From Gemmatimonadaceae bacterium (GTDB lineage Bacteria; Gemmatimonadota; Gemmatimonadetes; Gemmatimonadales; Gemmatimonadaceae): a DNA stretch of 64,000 nt. Shown here one piece after another: positions 16,462 to 27,487 of this stretch. The DNA is taken from positions 62,001 to 126,000 of the forward strand of contig JAICWO010000015.1 in NCBI GenBank assembly GCA_025934775.1, read 5' to 3'. The translations under genes were made by a program, and so were the position numbers. Below the pieces are notes generated by a model. The model did not search any database and was not told where the DNA came from. It worked only from the letters and a program-made list of their open reading frames with translations. Within the stretch, counting starts at the first letter, position 1, and every line of letters starts with the position of its first letter.

Positions 16462-18207
16462 ATGAGGTTTTGGTCGATGCTGATCGCCCTCCCGCCGCGC
16501 GCGTGGCTGCCGCTGGCGCTCGCCGTGCTCGCGCCCATCGCGCTGCTCGCGCTGGCGGGCGTCTCGCGTCGGAGAGCGCGTGGCATCGCAACGGTCCTCG
16601 CTCTCCGCACTGTCGTGCTCCTCGGCGTCGGCTTCGCGGGACTGGCGGGCACCGCGACGATGTTCGTCTTCGACACCGGGCTGAGCGAGCTTCATCAGCG
16701 GCACGAGGCCGACGTACGTGCCCTCGCGCGCTCCATTGCCGCATCGCCGCTGGGACTCGTCGGCGTCGACGCGCAGCTCCAACTCGCCCTCTTCCGCGCC
16801 AAGGACGCCAGCATCGGCTGGATTGCCGCCGGCTCCGAGGGCTGCCGCGCGAGCTGCGTACTGAGTGCGAGCGACAAAGGTCCTCCACCTTCCGTCGTAA
16901 AGGCGCGCCTCGCCGCGATCTGGCCGCACGACCGCGAAACGCACTACGCAGTCGCCGTCGCGGGACGGCCGTATCTCATCGCGGCCGCGCCCGTGCTCGA
17001 TGCGAGCGGCGTCGCACGCGAGACGGTCATCGCCGGCATCGATGCCGCGTATCTCGTGGATCAGGCGCGGCGCACGGCGTGGGTGCTGCTCGTGCTATCC
17101 TACGCGCTGCTGGCCGTGGTGGGATGGAGCTCGTGGCAGCAGGTGAGCCACTCGCTCGCCGCGCGAATCCACGCCATCACCACGCAGGTGCGCGACGGCA
17201 GCGTCGCCAACCCGGGCGAGCTCCCCGAGATCGAAGGCGCCGAGCTCCGCGATCTCGCCGAGAGCGTCACGACCTACATCAAATCCACGCTCGAGGAACA
17301 GAAGTCGAGCGACGAGCGCTATCGGCGCCTCGTGGAGCTCGCGCCCGACGCGGTGTTCATGTGCTCGGGGCTCGGAATCAAATTCGCCAACACGGCGGCC
17401 ATCGCGTTGACGGGCGCTCGCGGACGCACCGACGTGATCGGCGTACCAATTGAGAAATTCCTCAACTTCGAGAAGCCCATCGGCAGCGAGCGCCGGAGCA
17501 ACGCGCTGCGGCCCGCGCGCTGGCAGCGCCTCGACGGGACGGTGCTCCACGTGGAAGTCGCCGAGATCTCCGACGCGAGCACCGACGGGACGCGGCAGTA
17601 CATGGTGCGCGACGTCACCGACCGCCGCATTCACGAAGCGACGCTCGCCCACCGCGCGGAGCACGATTCACTCACCGGATTGGTCAATCGCGCGCGCTTC
17701 GAGTCGCGCCTCATCGAGCTTCTCGAGTCGGCACCCGTACGCCTTGGCGACGGTCGACACCTTGCCGTGATGTTCATCGACCTCGACGGATTCAAGCCGG
17801 TGAACGATCGTCACGGGCATGCGGCGGGCGACGCGGTGCTCGTCGCCGTCGCGTCGCGGCTTCGCGAATCCACGCGCGACACGGACCTCATCGCGCGACT
17901 CGGCGGCGACGAATTCGCCGTGCTGCTCGAGGTGAGCGATCCCTCGGAGATCCGCGTCGTCGTCACGCGCATCATGGAGGCGTTCCGCCGTCCCGTGCCG
18001 TTTGGCGAGATCGATCTCCCGATTGGAGGGAGCATTGGCGTCGCGTGCACGCACCCCGCCGCCACGCCGCCGGTCCGCGTCGATGGGAGACCGGCCGGTG
18101 AGATCGCGACAGACCTGCTCCGTGCCGCCGACGCCGCGATGTATTCCGCCAAATCGGCCAAGCCGGAGCGGCATTCCACCTCGGGGCGCCACCAGGCCGT
18201 CGCCTGA
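16462..18207 (+). CDS. membrane PAS-GGDEF diguanylate cyclase
   Basis: A 581-residue c-di-GMP signalling protein. Two hydrophobic segments open the protein (about residues 11-35 and 43-65), a roughly 120-residue probable periplasmic sensor follows, and a third membrane helix lies near residue 200 (AWVLLVLSYALLAVVGW). Then come a HAMP-like linker, a PAS domain (ERYRRLVELAPDAVFMCSG) and a GGDEF domain with intact LGGDEF at 481-485. The intact motif and preceding FIDLDGFKPVND support cyclase activity. The ATG at 16462 follows GGGAG directly; the longer frame overlaps the HIT gene antisense. Confidence 0.92.
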   Translation: MRFWSMLIALPPRAWLPLALAVLAPIALLALAGVSRRRARGIATVLALRTVVLLGVGFAGLAGTATMFVFDTGLSELHQRHEADVRALARSIAASPLGLVGVDAQLQLALFRAKDASIGWIAAGSEGCRASCVLSASDKGPPPSVVKARLAAIWPHDRETHYAVAVAGRPYLIAAAPVLDASGVARETVIAGIDAAYLVDQARRTAWVLLVLSYALLAVVGWSSWQQVSHSLAARIHAITTQVRDGSVANPGELPEIEGAELRDLAESVTTYIKSTLEEQKSSDERYRRLVELAPDAVFMCSGLGIKFANTAAIALTGARGRTDVIGVPIEKFLNFEKPIGSERRSNALRPARWQRLDGTVLHVEVAEISDASTDGTRQYMVRDVTDRRIHEATLAHRAEHDSLTGLVNRARFESRLIELLESAPVRLGDGRHLAVMFIDLDGFKPVNDRHGHAAGDAVLVAVASRLRESTRDTDLIARLGGDEFAVLLEVSDPSEIRVVVTRIMEAFRRPVPFGEIDLPIGGSIGVACTHPAATPPVRVDGRPAGEIATDLLRAADAAMYSAKSAKPERHSTSGRHQAVA

Positions 18208-18305
18208 GCGCGTCCGCGCTCGAGCGCCGCGTCGAGCGATCGGGGCCGCCGTTTTGCCGGACGTGGCGATAGATTTCGCCTGTCGTTTCCGACGCGTGGA
18301 GACCA

Positions 18306-20414
18306 ATGGCAACAACGACTCGTGCCGAGCGGAAGAACGCCGCCGGCCTCTCGCGCGACCAGCTCGTTGCGGCATACCGCACGATGCTGCTGTCGCGCCG
18401 AATTGACGACAAAGAGATCCAGCTCAAGGGCCAGAACAAGATCTTCTTCCAGATCTCGAGCGCCGGCCACGAAGCGATCATGGCGGCCGCCGGCCTCGTG
18501 CTGAAGCCGGCGTACGACTGGTTCTATCTCTACTACCGCGATCGCGCGCTCTGTCTCGAGCTCGGCATGACCGCGGAAGAGATGCTCCTGTCGGCCGTGG
18601 GAGCCGCGGCTGATCCAAATTCCGGCGGCCGGCAGATGCCGAGCCACTGGGGACACAAGAAGCTCAACATCGTTTCGACCTCCTCGCCGACCGGAACGCA
18701 GTTCCTCCAGGCGGTCGGTTCGGCCGAAGCCGTGGTTCGCGCGAAGCAGCTCGGCATCACCGACGGCTTCGAGAAGGACGAGGTGGTGCTCTGCACCACC
18801 GGCGACGGCACGACGAGCGAAGGCGAGTTCTGGGAGTCGCTCAACAACGCCGCGAACCTCAAGCTGCCGATCGTCTACATCGTCGAGGACAACGGCTACG
18901 CGATCTCGGTCCCCGTCGAGGTCAACACCGCGGGCGGCAGCATCTCCAAGCTCGTCGCGTCCTTCCCGGATCTCTACATCGAGGAAGTCGACGGCTGCGA
19001 CTTCGTCGCGAGCTACCAGGTGATGCAGAAGGCGGTGGACTACGCGCGCAAGCGCAAGGGACCGGCGCTCGTGCACGCGCACGTCATTCGGCCCTACTCG
19101 CATTCGCTGTCCGACGATGAGAAGCTCTACAAGCCGCCCGAGGAACGCGAGGCCGAAGCGCAGCGCGATCCGGTCTCGCGCCTGGCCAAGTGGCTCGTCG
19201 GCGAAGGCTACGCGAGCGACGCCGAGCTGGCGCGCATGCAGGAGGAGGTGGACGCGGAAGTGAACGCGGCCGCCGACGCCGCGCTCGCGTCGCCGCAGCC
19301 GGACGAGAGCACCGTCTACGTGAACGTCTACTCGCCCGACGTCGACCCGACGAGCGAGCAGTTCGACACCGAGGACGACCCGCAGTTCAGCGGCAACGAG
19401 ACGACGATGGTGGATCTGATCAACGCCTGCATGAAGGACGAGATGCGGCGCAATGACAGAATCCTCATGTTCGGCGAAGACGTCGCCGACGTCTCGCGCG
19501 AGCAGTACCTCGGCAAGGTCAAGGGCAAGGGCGGCGTGTTCAAGGTCACGCACGGGCTCCAGAAGGAGTTCGGCGCGGCCCGCGTGTACAACTCTCCGCT
19601 CGCCGAGGCGACGATCGTCGGCCGCGCGATCGGGCTCGCGGTGCGCGGGTTCAAGCCCGTGGTCGAAGTGCAGTTCTTCGACTACATCTGGCCGGCGTAC
19701 ATGCAGATCCGCGACGAGCTGGCGACGATGCGTTGGCGCTCGAACGGCGACTTCTCGTCGGCGATCGTGGTGCGCACGACGTACGGCGGCTACATCCGCG
19801 GCGCGATCTATCACTCCCAGACTGGCGCGTCGATCTTCACGCACTGCCCCGGACTGCGCGTGATCTGCCCGGCGACCGCGCTCGACGCCAACGGGCTGCT
19901 GCGCACCGCCATCCGGTGCGACGACCCCGTGCTCTTCCTCGAGCACAAGCACCTGTACCGGCAGACGTACAACAAGGCGGCGAACCCCGGGCCGAACTTC
20001 ATGATCCCGTTCGGCAAGGCGAAGGTGGTGCGCGAGGGGACGGACGTCTCGATCATTACCTATGGCGCCACGGTGCAGCGCGCGTTCGCGGCAGCGAATC
20101 AGCTCGCCGACTCGGGCATTTCCGCGGAAATCATCGACCTGCGCTCGCTCTCCCCGTGGGATCAGGAGGCGGTGTACGCGTCGGTGAAGAAGACCAATCG
20201 CGCGCTCGTCGTGTACGAGGATTCGATCTCGTGGGGCTACGGCGCGGAGATCGCGGCGCGGATCGCCGACGACTGCTTCGCCTGGCTCGACGCGCCGGTG
20301 AAGCGGATCGCGTCGACCGACACGTTCGTCGGCTACGCGCCTCAGCTCGAGGACGCGATCCTGCCGCAGATCGCCGACGTCAAGCGTGGCGTCGAGGAAC
20401 TAGTCCGCTTCTGA
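18306..20414 (+). CDS. 2-oxoacid dehydrogenase E1, alpha and beta subunits fused
   Basis: A thiamine-diphosphate enzyme of 702 residues that decarboxylates a 2-oxoacid and passes the acyl group to E2. Residues 1 to about 345 are E1-alpha, with the ThDP motif [10 protein letters not shown] and [11 protein letters not shown]; from about 370 the beta subunit follows ([49 protein letters not shown]). An acidic linker separates them. The pattern is closest to branched-chain 2-oxoacid or pyruvate-type heterotetrameric E1s; substrate cannot be fixed because no E2 or E3 gene is nearby. GGAG precedes the ATG. A terminator follows, so it is expressed alone. Confidence 0.92.
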   Translation: MATTTRAERKNAAGLSRDQLVAAYRTMLLSRRIDDKEIQLKGQNKIFFQISSAGHEAIMAAAGLVLKPAYDWFYLYYRDRALCLELGMTAEEMLLSAVGAAADPNSGGRQMPSHWGHKKLNIVSTSSPTGTQFLQAVGSAEAVVRAKQLGITDGFEKDEVVLCTTGDGTTSEGEFWESLNNAANLKLPIVYIVEDNGYAISVPVEVNTAGGSISKLVASFPDLYIEEVDGCDFVASYQVMQKAVDYARKRKGPALVHAHVIRPYSHSLSDDEKLYKPPEEREAEAQRDPVSRLAKWLVGEGYASDAELARMQEEVDAEVNAAADAALASPQPDESTVYVNVYSPDVDPTSEQFDTEDDPQFSGNETTMVDLINACMKDEMRRNDRILMFGEDVADVSREQYLGKVKGKGGVFKVTHGLQKEFGAARVYNSPLAEATIVGRAIGLAVRGFKPVVEVQFFDYIWPAYMQIRDELATMRWRSNGDFSSAIVVRTTYGGYIRGAIYHSQTGASIFTHCPGLRVICPATALDANGLLRTAIRCDDPVLFLEHKHLYRQTYNKAANPGPNFMIPFGKAKVVREGTDVSIITYGATVQRAFAAANQLADSGISAEIIDLRSLSPWDQEAVYASVKKTNRALVVYEDSISWGYGAEIAARIADDCFAWLDAPVKRIASTDTFVGYAPQLEDAILPQIADVKRGVEELVRF

Positions 20415-20455
20415 AGTCAGTCGGTAATCATTAGAAGCGAGCTCGTCTTCGTAAA

Positions 20456-20488
20456 ACGAAAGGACCAGCTAAGTGCTGGTCCTTTCGT
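20456..20488 (+). terminator. intrinsic terminator after E1 gene
   Basis: ACGAAAGGACCAGC (20456-20469) pairs perfectly with GCTGGTCCTTTCGT (20475-20488) around a five-base loop, about 40 bases after the stop. The trailing U-tract is poor (CTTTCGTGTCTT), so efficiency is uncertain. Confidence 0.7.
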
Positions 20489-20674
20489 GTCTTACGATTT
20501 TGCCAACGCAAATTGTGACGCAGGGCGCACCGGGAATGTGATGCTCAGTGTTGACAGTGTGATGACCCAGAGCACAATCTAGCTCGCTGGAGTTTTTCTA
20601 ACTGCTGGCCCCGCAAGCGTTTCGTCCGTCCTGGACGATGCGCTCGCGCTGTTTTTGTGCCCCATCGGATACAC

Positions 20675-22705
20675 ATGCGCCCTTTCGTCCCGTTTCGCTC
20701 CATCGCGACGCTGCTGATGGCTGTCGGCGTCGCCACGTGCTCCGATGCTCCAAGTGCGCTCGTCGGCACGCATCCGGTGCCGCGCCGCGCGGTGGGCAGA
20801 TTGGGATTCGAGCCGCAGTTCTCGCGCAGAGCGCAAGCGGTCTACGATCAGCGCGCCGCGTTCGACATTCATTATGACAGCGTGCACGTCGTGATTCGGG
20901 GCTACCCCGACACGACCGTGATCGTGAAGGACACGACCGTGTTCTTCACGGACACGTCGAGCACCCTCACGCTCGACATCGACGTGCCGGTCCAGACCGA
21001 CGATCAGCGCTTCAACGCCGCGCTCGGGTACGAGAACGGGCACGACGTGGTGTTCTATGGATCCGGCGTCGTCCAGTCACACGCGCCCGACAAGCCCGCG
21101 CCGCCCGATCAGCAAACGATCACGATCAACTACGCCGGTCCGGGATCCGGCGTCGCGCGCATCGCGATCTCGCCCAAGACGTCGTCGATTCGCGCCGATG
21201 AGGCGGTGGCCTACACCCTGACGGCGTTCGATTCCTCGAATAAGAGCACCGCACCGCCGCCCATTCACTGGTCGGTCGACAACACCTCGCTCGCGAGCAC
21301 GACGAACGAATCGAATACCGGCGCGACGGTGGTCGGGCGCGGCATTTCCGGAACCGTCACCGTGCTCGCGTCCTCGGTCTCCGGACTCACCGACGCGGCG
21401 ACGATACAGCTCGCGTCACCCCCGTCGGGGATCGTGCTCGTGAGCGGCGGCGGTCAGACCGGCAAAGTGCACAGCGTGTTGGCGGCGCCGGCAGGCGTGC
21501 GCGTCGTCGCGGCGGACGGCGGCGGCGTGGCTGGCGTGACCGTTCTCTTCTCGGCGCCCACGGGCGGCAGTGTCGGATCATCGAGTGTCGTCACCGACGG
21601 CGCCGGCAACGCGTCGACGTCGCTCACCCTCGGCAGCGCGTCCGGCACGCAGGGCTTCGCCGCGACGGCGCTCGGCTTCAGCGTTGGTATCACAGAACAC
21701 GCAACGGCCGGAGATCCGTCGGCGATCACCATCGTCTCGGGTGATGCGCAGGCCGACACCGTTGGACATGCGCTCAAAGCGCCGCTCGTCGTGAAAGTCG
21801 CCGACTCGTTCGCGAACCCTGTGGCCGGCGTCGTCGTATCGTGGTCGCGAACGGGCAACGGCTCGCTCGCCGCCGCGACGTCGACGACCGGTAGCGATGG
21901 GACGGCGAGCATCGGCTACACACTGGGCAAGACGACCGGCTCCGACGAGATCGATGCGACCGTGAACGGCGTGAGCGGCGCCGCGAAATTCACCGCGACT
22001 GCGGTCGCCGGCAGTGCGGCCAAGATCGAGAGCGTGTCGGGCGACAGGCAGACGGCCGACGCGGGCAAGCAGCTCCCGGCGGCGTTCGTCGTACGGGTGA
22101 CCGATGCCGGCGGGAATCCCGTGTCGGGTGCGGTGGTCACGTGGAGCACGACGAGCGGAACGATCACGGCATCGACCACCACCGACGGCAGCGGCGTCGC
22201 GCGCGACACGCTGACGCTCGGCAAGACCGTGGGGGACGTCACCGTCACCGCAGCCGTTGCGGCGGACAAGTCAGTCGCGTTCATCGCGACGGCTGTTCCG
22301 GGTCCCGCGGCGGCGACGGCGTTCGGTACGCAACCAACGAGCATCACCGCGGGCAGCACGATGCCGAACGTCACCGTGACGATCACGGATGCTTACGGCA
22401 ATCTGACTAACGCGTCCGGATCGGTGACGCTCGCACTCGGCAGCAATCCGGGAAATGCGACGCTGAGCGGCACGCTCACGCGGGTCGTCGCGAACGGCAT
22501 CGCGACCTTCGACAACCTGAAGCTCGACAAAGCCGGCACCGGTTACACGCTGCTTGCTTCGGGTGACGGACTCACCGCGACGAGCAACACGTTCAACGTG
22601 ACGGTCGGGACGCCGGCAAAGCTCGCGGTGATTGGCCCGACGTCGATCAGCGTCGTCGCAGGAACCGCTGGCGCGCTGCCGAAGCTCCTCGTGAGCGACG
22701 CGTGA
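20675..22705 (+). CDS. giant Ig-repeat surface protein, fragment 1 of 3 (ends at in-frame TGA)
   Basis: N-terminal part (676 residues) of a giant exported protein. A signal peptide with possible lipobox (LLMAVGVATC) leads to a 130-residue unique region and then tandem Big-type immunoglobulin-like modules with the DxxGNPVxG signature (for example RVTDAGGNPVSGAVVTWS). The frame stops at TGA 22703-22705 inside such a motif (SDA-stop-ANPVANA), and the same frame continues as the next module, so this is a broken gene rather than a natural C-terminus. ATG 20675 is chosen over GTG 20657 because it opens the signal peptide. TTGACA at 20551 is a possible -35 without a good -10. Confidence 0.85.
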   Translation: MRPFVPFRSIATLLMAVGVATCSDAPSALVGTHPVPRRAVGRLGFEPQFSRRAQAVYDQRAAFDIHYDSVHVVIRGYPDTTVIVKDTTVFFTDTSSTLTLDIDVPVQTDDQRFNAALGYENGHDVVFYGSGVVQSHAPDKPAPPDQQTITINYAGPGSGVARIAISPKTSSIRADEAVAYTLTAFDSSNKSTAPPPIHWSVDNTSLASTTNESNTGATVVGRGISGTVTVLASSVSGLTDAATIQLASPPSGIVLVSGGGQTGKVHSVLAAPAGVRVVAADGGGVAGVTVLFSAPTGGSVGSSSVVTDGAGNASTSLTLGSASGTQGFAATALGFSVGITEHATAGDPSAITIVSGDAQADTVGHALKAPLVVKVADSFANPVAGVVVSWSRTGNGSLAAATSTTGSDGTASIGYTLGKTTGSDEIDATVNGVSGAAKFTATAVAGSAAKIESVSGDRQTADAGKQLPAAFVVRVTDAGGNPVSGAVVTWSTTSGTITASTTTDGSGVARDTLTLGKTVGDVTVTAAVAADKSVAFIATAVPGPAAATAFGTQPTSITAGSTMPNVTVTITDAYGNLTNASGSVTLALGSNPGNATLSGTLTRVVANGIATFDNLKLDKAGTGYTLLASGDGLTATSNTFNVTVGTPAKLAVIGPTSISVVAGTAGALPKLLVSDA

Positions 22706-22738
22706 GCGAACCCGGTCGCGAACGCGTCGATCCATGTC

Positions 22739-25700
22739 GTGATCGCCAGCGTCTCGCCCGCGAAGACGATCCGCGACACGACCGTTACGACCGACGCGAG
22801 CGGCGTGTTCGATCTCAACCAACCACTCCCGCAGCTCACCGCGGCTGGACAATTCGCGCTGACGGCGAGCGTGGCGGGCGCGCAGGGCAGCCCGGTGGTG
22901 TTGAGCGCGAACGTCACACCGGCCGCCGCCGCGAAGGTGGTGTTCGCGACGTCGCCGACGTCCGCCGCGGCGGGCGGACCGCTCTCGCCGCAGCCACAAG
23001 TCGCGGTGATCGACGCGTTCGGCAACACCGTGACCAGCTCGACGAGCGGGATCACGCTCTCGATTCAGCCGGGCACCGGCACGCCGGGTGCGACGCTGTC
23101 CGGCACGACCAGCGTGAACGCCGTGAACGGCGTCGCGACATTCACAGATCTCTCAATCGACCGGCCCGGCGCTGGCTATTGTTTGCAAGCAACGGCGGCC
23201 GGTCTGACGCCATCGTGCACCCCGCCGTTCCCCGTCAATGCGGGCGCCGCGTCGAAGCTGGTCATCCTGCAGCAGCCGGCGGGTGGGAGCGCCGGAACCG
23301 ACATCGGCTCGATCAACGTCGGCGTCGCGGACGCGAACGGAAACGTTCTCACCAACGTGACGGCATCCGTCACCATCGTGCTGGCGACGAACCCGGCGTC
23401 GGGAATGCTGACGGGGACGCTCACACACGCGGCAGTGAATGGTGTGGCGACGTTCGGCGGATTGTCGATCGACAAGGCCGCGGCGGGTTACGTCGTCTCC
23501 GCAAGCGCGAGCGGGCTCGCGAGCGCGTCGACGAATGCGTTCACCATCACCGCGGGGCTACCGGCAAAGCTCGTGTTCACGACGCCGCCAACGAGCGCGG
23601 AGGCCGGCGTCGCGATCACACCGGCGATCGTCGTGCAGCTTCAGGATCAATTCGGAAATCTCGCGGCGAGCGCGACGAACCCGGTCGTCCTCGGCGTCGC
23701 GAGCGGCCCGTCGAGCGCGCAGCTCTCCGGCAAAGGACCCGTCAACGCGCAGAACGGCGTTGCGACATTCTCCGGCGTCGCGTTGAACACGGCTGGCGAT
23801 TACACGTTGAGCGCCTCCTCGGGCACACTGACGGCGGCGACGAGCGCGAGCTTCGCCATCTCGGCGGCGGCGCCGAGCACGTTGCAGGCGAGCGGCTCGG
23901 CATTCACGATCACGGCTGGAAGTTCGATCGCGAGCGGAACGGTCACGCTCATCGACGGTTCGCACAATCCGGTTCAAGGCGCCGCGATCACGTTCACGAT
24001 GAGGCAGCAGAGCGGCTCCGTGATCAGCGGACTGACGCCGCGTGTGCTCACGACGGGCGCGCTGGGCACCGTGTCGCTCGCCGATCTCACAAGCGCCGAT
24101 CTCGGGAATAAAGCAGGTTCGTACGATCTCGAGGCGAGCAGCACGCCTGGCGTGACCCCAATTCATCTCACGCTCACGATCAATCCGGCAGCGGCCGCGA
24201 AGCTCGTGATCACGCAGCAGCCGTCGGCGACGGCGACGAGCGGCGTCACGCTCGCGATGCAGCCAGTGCTCCAGGTGCAGGATCAGTTCGGGAACGCGAC
24301 GACGCTCGCGACGCCGATCACGGTGACTGCGAGCGCGGGCACTCTCGGCGGCGCGACGAGCAGCACGCCGAGTGTGGGCGGCGTGGCGGCGTTTACAAAT
24401 CTCTCAATCACGGCGCCCGCTGGAAATGTGACACTCGCGTTCGCGGCTGCTCCTACGTCTGGCGTGGGCGCGGTCACGTCGAACAGCATCGCGATCGCAG
24501 CGGGAACGGCGTCGAAACTGGTGCTCTCGCCGGCTTCACCGGCCTCGTTCATCGTCACCGCCGGCTCGATACCCGCGAGCGCACCGGTGATCAAGTCGCT
24601 CGACGCGGGTGGAAATCCGGTGGGCAACGTCCCCGTGCACGTCGTCGTGGATACGGGCACGGCCCCGGCGACGGCAACGGTGTCCGCGGTCGATGTCGCG
24701 ACTGACGCGTCGGGCGTTCTCACGTTCGCCGGCGCGATGCCGACGATTGTCGGCGTCTATCACGTGACCGTGACGAGCAGCGCGATCCCGGGTGCGAGTG
24801 TGACGGCGACGGTCGGCATCACGCCGGGGGCAGCGGCGAAGCTCGCGTTCATCGTCCCTCAAGGCATCACGAGCTATTCCGGGCAGGCCGGCTCGTCGAG
24901 CTTCACTCCGGGCCTGGCGGTCGCGGTCGAGGATCAGTTCGGGAACATCGTGATCAATCAGCCAGCGACGGCGATTTCGCTGGCGATCGCGTCGAATCCC
25001 GCCGGTGGAACACTGAGCAGCGTGAGTGCGAATACGAATGTCGCGGGAGTTGCGGTCTTCACATCAGTGTCGTTCGACAAGCCCGCTGCCGGATACACCC
25101 TCACTGCATCCTCGGCGGGACTCACCAGCGCGACCAGCCTCCCGATCAACATCTCGGCGGGAGCGGCGAGCAAGCTGGTGTTCACGACGCAGCCGTCGAA
25201 CGTGGTGACCAACACGCCGATGTCGCCGGTGGCCGTGCAAGTGCAAGATCAATTCGGGAATCTCGTCTCAAACGACGGCTCGCCGACCGTGTCCCTCAAG
25301 CTCACGGATCCCAAAGGCGCGACGATACTCGGTAACTCGGTGAGCACGAGCGGCGGCAACGCGTCGTTCCCGTCGTTGATTATCGATCTACCGGGCACGT
25401 ACACGTTGACCGCGACGAGCTCGAACAGCTTGACGCCGTCGACGAGCAGCAGCTTCACCGTGTCGGCCGCGACAGCCACCAACATCTCATTAGCGCCAGG
25501 TAGCCCGCCCAGCGCGACGGTCATTGCGGGCGGCACGATAGCGACTCCGCCGTCAGTGGTGGTGAAGGACGGCACGGGGAAACCAGTCGCGGGCGCGAGC
25601 GTCACGCTGGCCGTGAAGAACGGATCGACGACCCTCACGTCGCAGCCGGCGACGACCGACGCGACCGGAACGGTCTCATTCAGCGCACTCACCGCGGGCG

Positions 25701-27487
25701 ACCTACCCACGACCGTTGGCGCGTACTCGATCGAAGCATCCGTCGGTGCGGTCACTCCGGTGTCCGTGGGACTCACTGTCTCAGCAGGCGCGGCGAGCAA
25801 GATCAAGCTCGTGCCCTCGAACGGCGCGCCACCGGCGGGCGCTGAGATCGGCGTGGTGGCGATTGCCACGGACGCGTTCGGCAACGAGGCGACGGACAAT
25901 ACATCGCGCGCGATCACGTGGTCGATTTCCTCCGGTGACACGGATGGATCCGCGCCAACGACGATGAACAGCGGCATGAGTCAGCCGTTGTTGTTCATCA
26001 GCGGGCTGTCCTCGTCGACGATTACGGCGACCGACCAATCGAACGGCTTGGCGCAGGGAAGCACGACGATCACGCCATCAGCGGCAGGGATGTCGCTCAC
26101 CGTGTCTGGCGCCGCGCTCGCGACGTCCGCGACGGTGAATACGAGCGTGGGCGCGCCCGCGGTGAAGGTGACGACGACTGGGGGCGCGCCGGTCTCGGGC
26201 GTGATGGTGAAGTTCTCGGTGGTCGCCGGCGGCGGGAAAGTGGTGTCCGGCTTGCCGGTCGACGCCGCGACGAAACAGACCGAGACGTCCGGCGCCGCAT
26301 CCGTGTCGGCGTGGAACCTGGGCGCGGCCGCCGGATCGCGGAACAACGCGCTGCAGATCACGGCGCATGGCACGAGCGACGTGCTGACGGACATCGCGAG
26401 CGCGACAGCCGGCACAGCATCACACCTCACGATCAGTGCTATCCCTGCCGCGGTGGCCACAAATAGCAGTCTCGGTACGATCACCGACACGTTGCAGGAC
26501 AGTTTCGGAAATACCGTGACCGATGCGTCTGGAACGGTCACGATGTCGATCTCTGGCGGCGGCACTCTCAGCCCTTCGGCAAGCGCCCCCCTGACCGCCG
26601 GAGTCGCGACATTTAGCAATCTCTCAATCCTGACCAGCGGGAGTTATACGCTGACGGCGACGTACGGATCGTTGACGGCGACGTCGGCGGCGGTCAACGT
26701 GACGGGCCAGACGGCGACGCACCTGCACTTCACACAGCAGCCAACGAACGTTACCTCGCTCGCATCGATGTCTCCCGCCCTGACCGTGCAAGTGCTCGAC
26801 GCGAACAACGCGCTAGTAACCAGCTCGAACGCGTCGGTGACGCTGAAGCTGCACTCGTCGGGCGGAGCGACACTCACCGGTGGAACCACGACCGCGGTGA
26901 ACGGAGTCGCGACGTTTCCGAGCGTCACTGTCAATCTCGCTGGCACGTATACCCTCGATGCGTCATCGAGTGGCGGCCTAACTGGCGAGACGAGCGGTTC
27001 GTTTCAGGTCACCCCGGGCGCACCGGCGGCACTCTCGCTGTCTCACGGAGGCGGAGTCGACGCGCCGGTCTCGATACCGGATGACAGTTCATTCAAGGAC
27101 AACGGCAACTCGGGCCCGAAGGTTCAGGTCGTCGATGCGGCCGGAAATTCGGTGCTGATTGCCAGCATCAGCGTCAATGCTGACGCCGAAAGCGACAATG
27201 TCGTACCGTCGGCGCCGGGTCCGAGCTGGAGCGCGAGCGGAGCAATGTTCTTCGCGCCCACGATCACGCTCGCGAGCGCGCTGACCGATGGCAACGGTCT
27301 CGCCGACTTCAGCGGCGCGAAGCTCAAGGGCACCGTCGGCGGCCTGAAGATTCATTTCACGGCCATGTACAACGGCGTAACGCTCACCGAGATCCGCTCG
27401 AGCCATCTAAACCTCACGCACGGCCGCGCACACTCGGTCACGCAGTTGGTCGTGCCACCCGCCTCGTTCGTCCTAGCCACAAGTTGA
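22739..27487 (+). CDS. giant Ig-repeat surface protein, fragment 2 of 3
   Basis: This is the same reading frame as fragment 1, resuming directly after its TGA; the GTG at 22739 is just the first possible start. The 1582 residues are almost entirely 90-110-residue Ig-like modules, about 14 of which show the DQFGN or DAxGN signature (VQVQDQFGNLVS, VIDAFGNTVTS). Ser, Thr, Ala and Gly dominate; Cys is nearly absent, as in bacterial adhesins. The frame ends at TGA 27485-27487, where homologous reading shifts to frame 1. If translated alone it has no export signal, so it is likely a non-functional remnant unless the interruptions are sequence errors. Confidence 0.8.
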   Translation: MIASVSPAKTIRDTTVTTDASGVFDLNQPLPQLTAAGQFALTASVAGAQGSPVVLSANVTPAAAAKVVFATSPTSAAAGGPLSPQPQVAVIDAFGNTVTSSTSGITLSIQPGTGTPGATLSGTTSVNAVNGVATFTDLSIDRPGAGYCLQATAAGLTPSCTPPFPVNAGAASKLVILQQPAGGSAGTDIGSINVGVADANGNVLTNVTASVTIVLATNPASGMLTGTLTHAAVNGVATFGGLSIDKAAAGYVVSASASGLASASTNAFTITAGLPAKLVFTTPPTSAEAGVAITPAIVVQLQDQFGNLAASATNPVVLGVASGPSSAQLSGKGPVNAQNGVATFSGVALNTAGDYTLSASSGTLTAATSASFAISAAAPSTLQASGSAFTITAGSSIASGTVTLIDGSHNPVQGAAITFTMRQQSGSVISGLTPRVLTTGALGTVSLADLTSADLGNKAGSYDLEASSTPGVTPIHLTLTINPAAAAKLVITQQPSATATSGVTLAMQPVLQVQDQFGNATTLATPITVTASAGTLGGATSSTPSVGGVAAFTNLSITAPAGNVTLAFAAAPTSGVGAVTSNSIAIAAGTASKLVLSPASPASFIVTAGSIPASAPVIKSLDAGGNPVGNVPVHVVVDTGTAPATATVSAVDVATDASGVLTFAGAMPTIVGVYHVTVTSSAIPGASVTATVGITPGAAAKLAFIVPQGITSYSGQAGSSSFTPGLAVAVEDQFGNIVINQPATAISLAIASNPAGGTLSSVSANTNVAGVAVFTSVSFDKPAAGYTLTASSAGLTSATSLPINISAGAASKLVFTTQPSNVVTNTPMSPVAVQVQDQFGNLVSNDGSPTVSLKLTDPKGATILGNSVSTSGGNASFPSLIIDLPGTYTLTATSSNSLTPSTSSSFTVSAATATNISLAPGSPPSATVIAGGTIATPPSVVVKDGTGKPVAGASVTLAVKNGSTTLTSQPATTDATGTVSFSALTAGDLPTTVGAYSIEASVGAVTPVSVGLTVSAGAASKIKLVPSNGAPPAGAEIGVVAIATDAFGNEATDNTSRAITWSISSGDTDGSAPTTMNSGMSQPLLFISGLSSSTITATDQSNGLAQGSTTITPSAAGMSLTVSGAALATSATVNTSVGAPAVKVTTTGGAPVSGVMVKFSVVAGGGKVVSGLPVDAATKQTETSGAASVSAWNLGAAAGSRNNALQITAHGTSDVLTDIASATAGTASHLTISAIPAAVATNSSLGTITDTLQDSFGNTVTDASGTVTMSISGGGTLSPSASAPLTAGVATFSNLSILTSGSYTLTATYGSLTATSAAVNVTGQTATHLHFTQQPTNVTSLASMSPALTVQVLDANNALVTSSNASVTLKLHSSGGATLTGGTTTAVNGVATFPSVTVNLAGTYTLDASSSGGLTGETSGSFQVTPGAPAALSLSHGGGVDAPVSIPDDSSFKDNGNSGPKVQVVDAAGNSVLIASISVNADAESDNVVPSAPGPSWSASGAMFFAPTITLASALTDGNGLADFSGAKLKGTVGGLKIHFTAMYNGVTLTEIRSSHLNLTHGRAHSVTQLVVPPASFVLATS

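Noticed and set aside
17811-19952. Very long minus-strand open frame opposite the GGDEF and E1 genes, and similar long antisense frames opposite lon and the beta-oxidation genes
   Set aside because: Arg/His/Asp-rich composition typical of GC-rich antisense shadows; no domains; they lie wholly opposite genes with clear catalytic motifs.
22703-22705. TGA read as selenocysteine or recoded codon
   Set aside because: TGA ends many other genes here, the site is a structural Ig-module position, and no selenocysteine insertion hairpin or machinery is seen.
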